From JAHEIJ01 sp040235565 (lineage in GTDB: Bacteria; Pseudomonadota; Gammaproteobacteria; UBA6429; Thiohalophilaceae), in assembly GCA_040235565.1 (NCBI GenBank), contig JBECLA010000076.1, positions 1 through 6,718 on the forward strand: 6,718 bases of DNA, written 5' to 3'. The notes below the pieces were generated by a model. That model was not told the origin of the DNA. It worked only from the letters and a program-made list of their open reading frames with translations, and ran no database searches. A program made the position numbers and the translations under genes. Every line of letters begins with the position of its first letter. Within the stretch, counting starts at the first letter, position 1. Positions 6,535-6,718 of this stretch are shown here, one piece after another.

Positions 6535-6718
6535 ATGTCCGTTTCACCGCTTCCCTGCTCTTCTCCCTTGCGCCTTATTTTTGCCGGGACGCCCGAATTC
6601 GCCGCCGTGGCGCTGCGGGCCCTGCTTGACACGCCACATGAGATTATCGCGGTCTATACCCAGCCTGACCGGCCGGCCGGTCGGGGCCGCAAACTGACCC
6701 CCAGCCCGGTCAAACAAC
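6535..6718 (+). CDS. fmt: Methionyl-tRNA formyltransferase, N-terminal part (cut by window end)
   Basis: Only the first 61 codons and one extra base are present; the full enzyme is usually a little over 300 residues. Fmt transfers a formyl group from 10-formyltetrahydrofolate to Met-tRNA for translation initiation, supplying the group that Def later removes. The fragment has the family N-terminus LRLIFAGTPEFAAVALRALL (12-31) and the QPDRPAGRGRKLTPSPVK signature (43-60). The formyltransferase core motifs lie beyond the window. ATG at 6535 gives about seven residues more than E. coli before the first strand. A TTG at codon 12 would be too short. There is no good Shine-Dalgarno sequence, so translation may be coupled to def. 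Confidence 0.96.
   Translation, partial: MSVSPLPCSSPLRLIFAGTPEFAAVALRALLDTPHEIIAVYTQPDRPAGRGRKLTPSPVKQ

Noticed and set aside
1..6718. A novel mobile, defence or biosynthetic system
   Set aside because: Every sizeable gene belongs to a conserved housekeeping or envelope family in a known gene order. There are no direct-repeat arrays, transposases, toxin-antitoxin-like pairs, or sudden changes in base composition that I can see.

Overview
The window is an ordinary, densely packed chromosomal housekeeping locus, most likely from a gammaproteobacterium. The proteins closely resemble gammaproteobacterial Def, Fmt, DprA, Smg, TopA and TsaC. The layout is also characteristic: def-fmt runs one way, and a dprA-smg-(topA or yrdD)-tsaC block runs the other way. 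It is not the Escherichia arrangement, because a full-length topA sits where E. coli has the small zinc-finger gene yrdD. It is not the classical Pseudomonas arrangement either, because topA and smg are present in the block. A LysM gene between dprA and def is, however, shared with Pseudomonas. A sulfur-oxidiser-like or Chromatiales/Thiotrichales-type lineage is possible, but nothing in the sequence settles this.

Minus strand, in transcription order: a LysM lipoprotein resembling TsaP, the type IV pilus secretin-associated protein (5850-4705); dprA (4595-3489); smg (3475-2996); topA (2921-627); tsaC (570-13). Plus strand: def (5995-6498), then the first 61 codons of fmt (6535 to the window end). 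All genes look intact except fmt, which is cut by the window edge. No insertion sequence, tRNA, rRNA, CRISPR array or phage gene was seen. No gene-free stretch exceeds 144 bases (5851-5994, the divergent intergenic region).

Functionally the locus joins several information-processing steps. Def and Fmt act at the two ends of N-formylmethionine metabolism. TsaC makes the threonylcarbamoyl-adenylate used for tRNA t6A. TopA relaxes negative supercoils. DprA loads RecA onto incoming single-stranded DNA during transformation. The TsaP-like protein links peptidoglycan to the type IV pilus secretin, and such pili also bring in transforming DNA. Smg has no established function.

I found no previously undescribed system. 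The points most worth a second look are non-coding. A long hyphenated palindrome ends inside the dprA start codon. A terminator-like hairpin separates smg from topA. A long inverted repeat includes the def stop codon. The TsaP homologue also appears to be a lipoprotein with a long Pro/Glu/Ala linker before its LysM domain.
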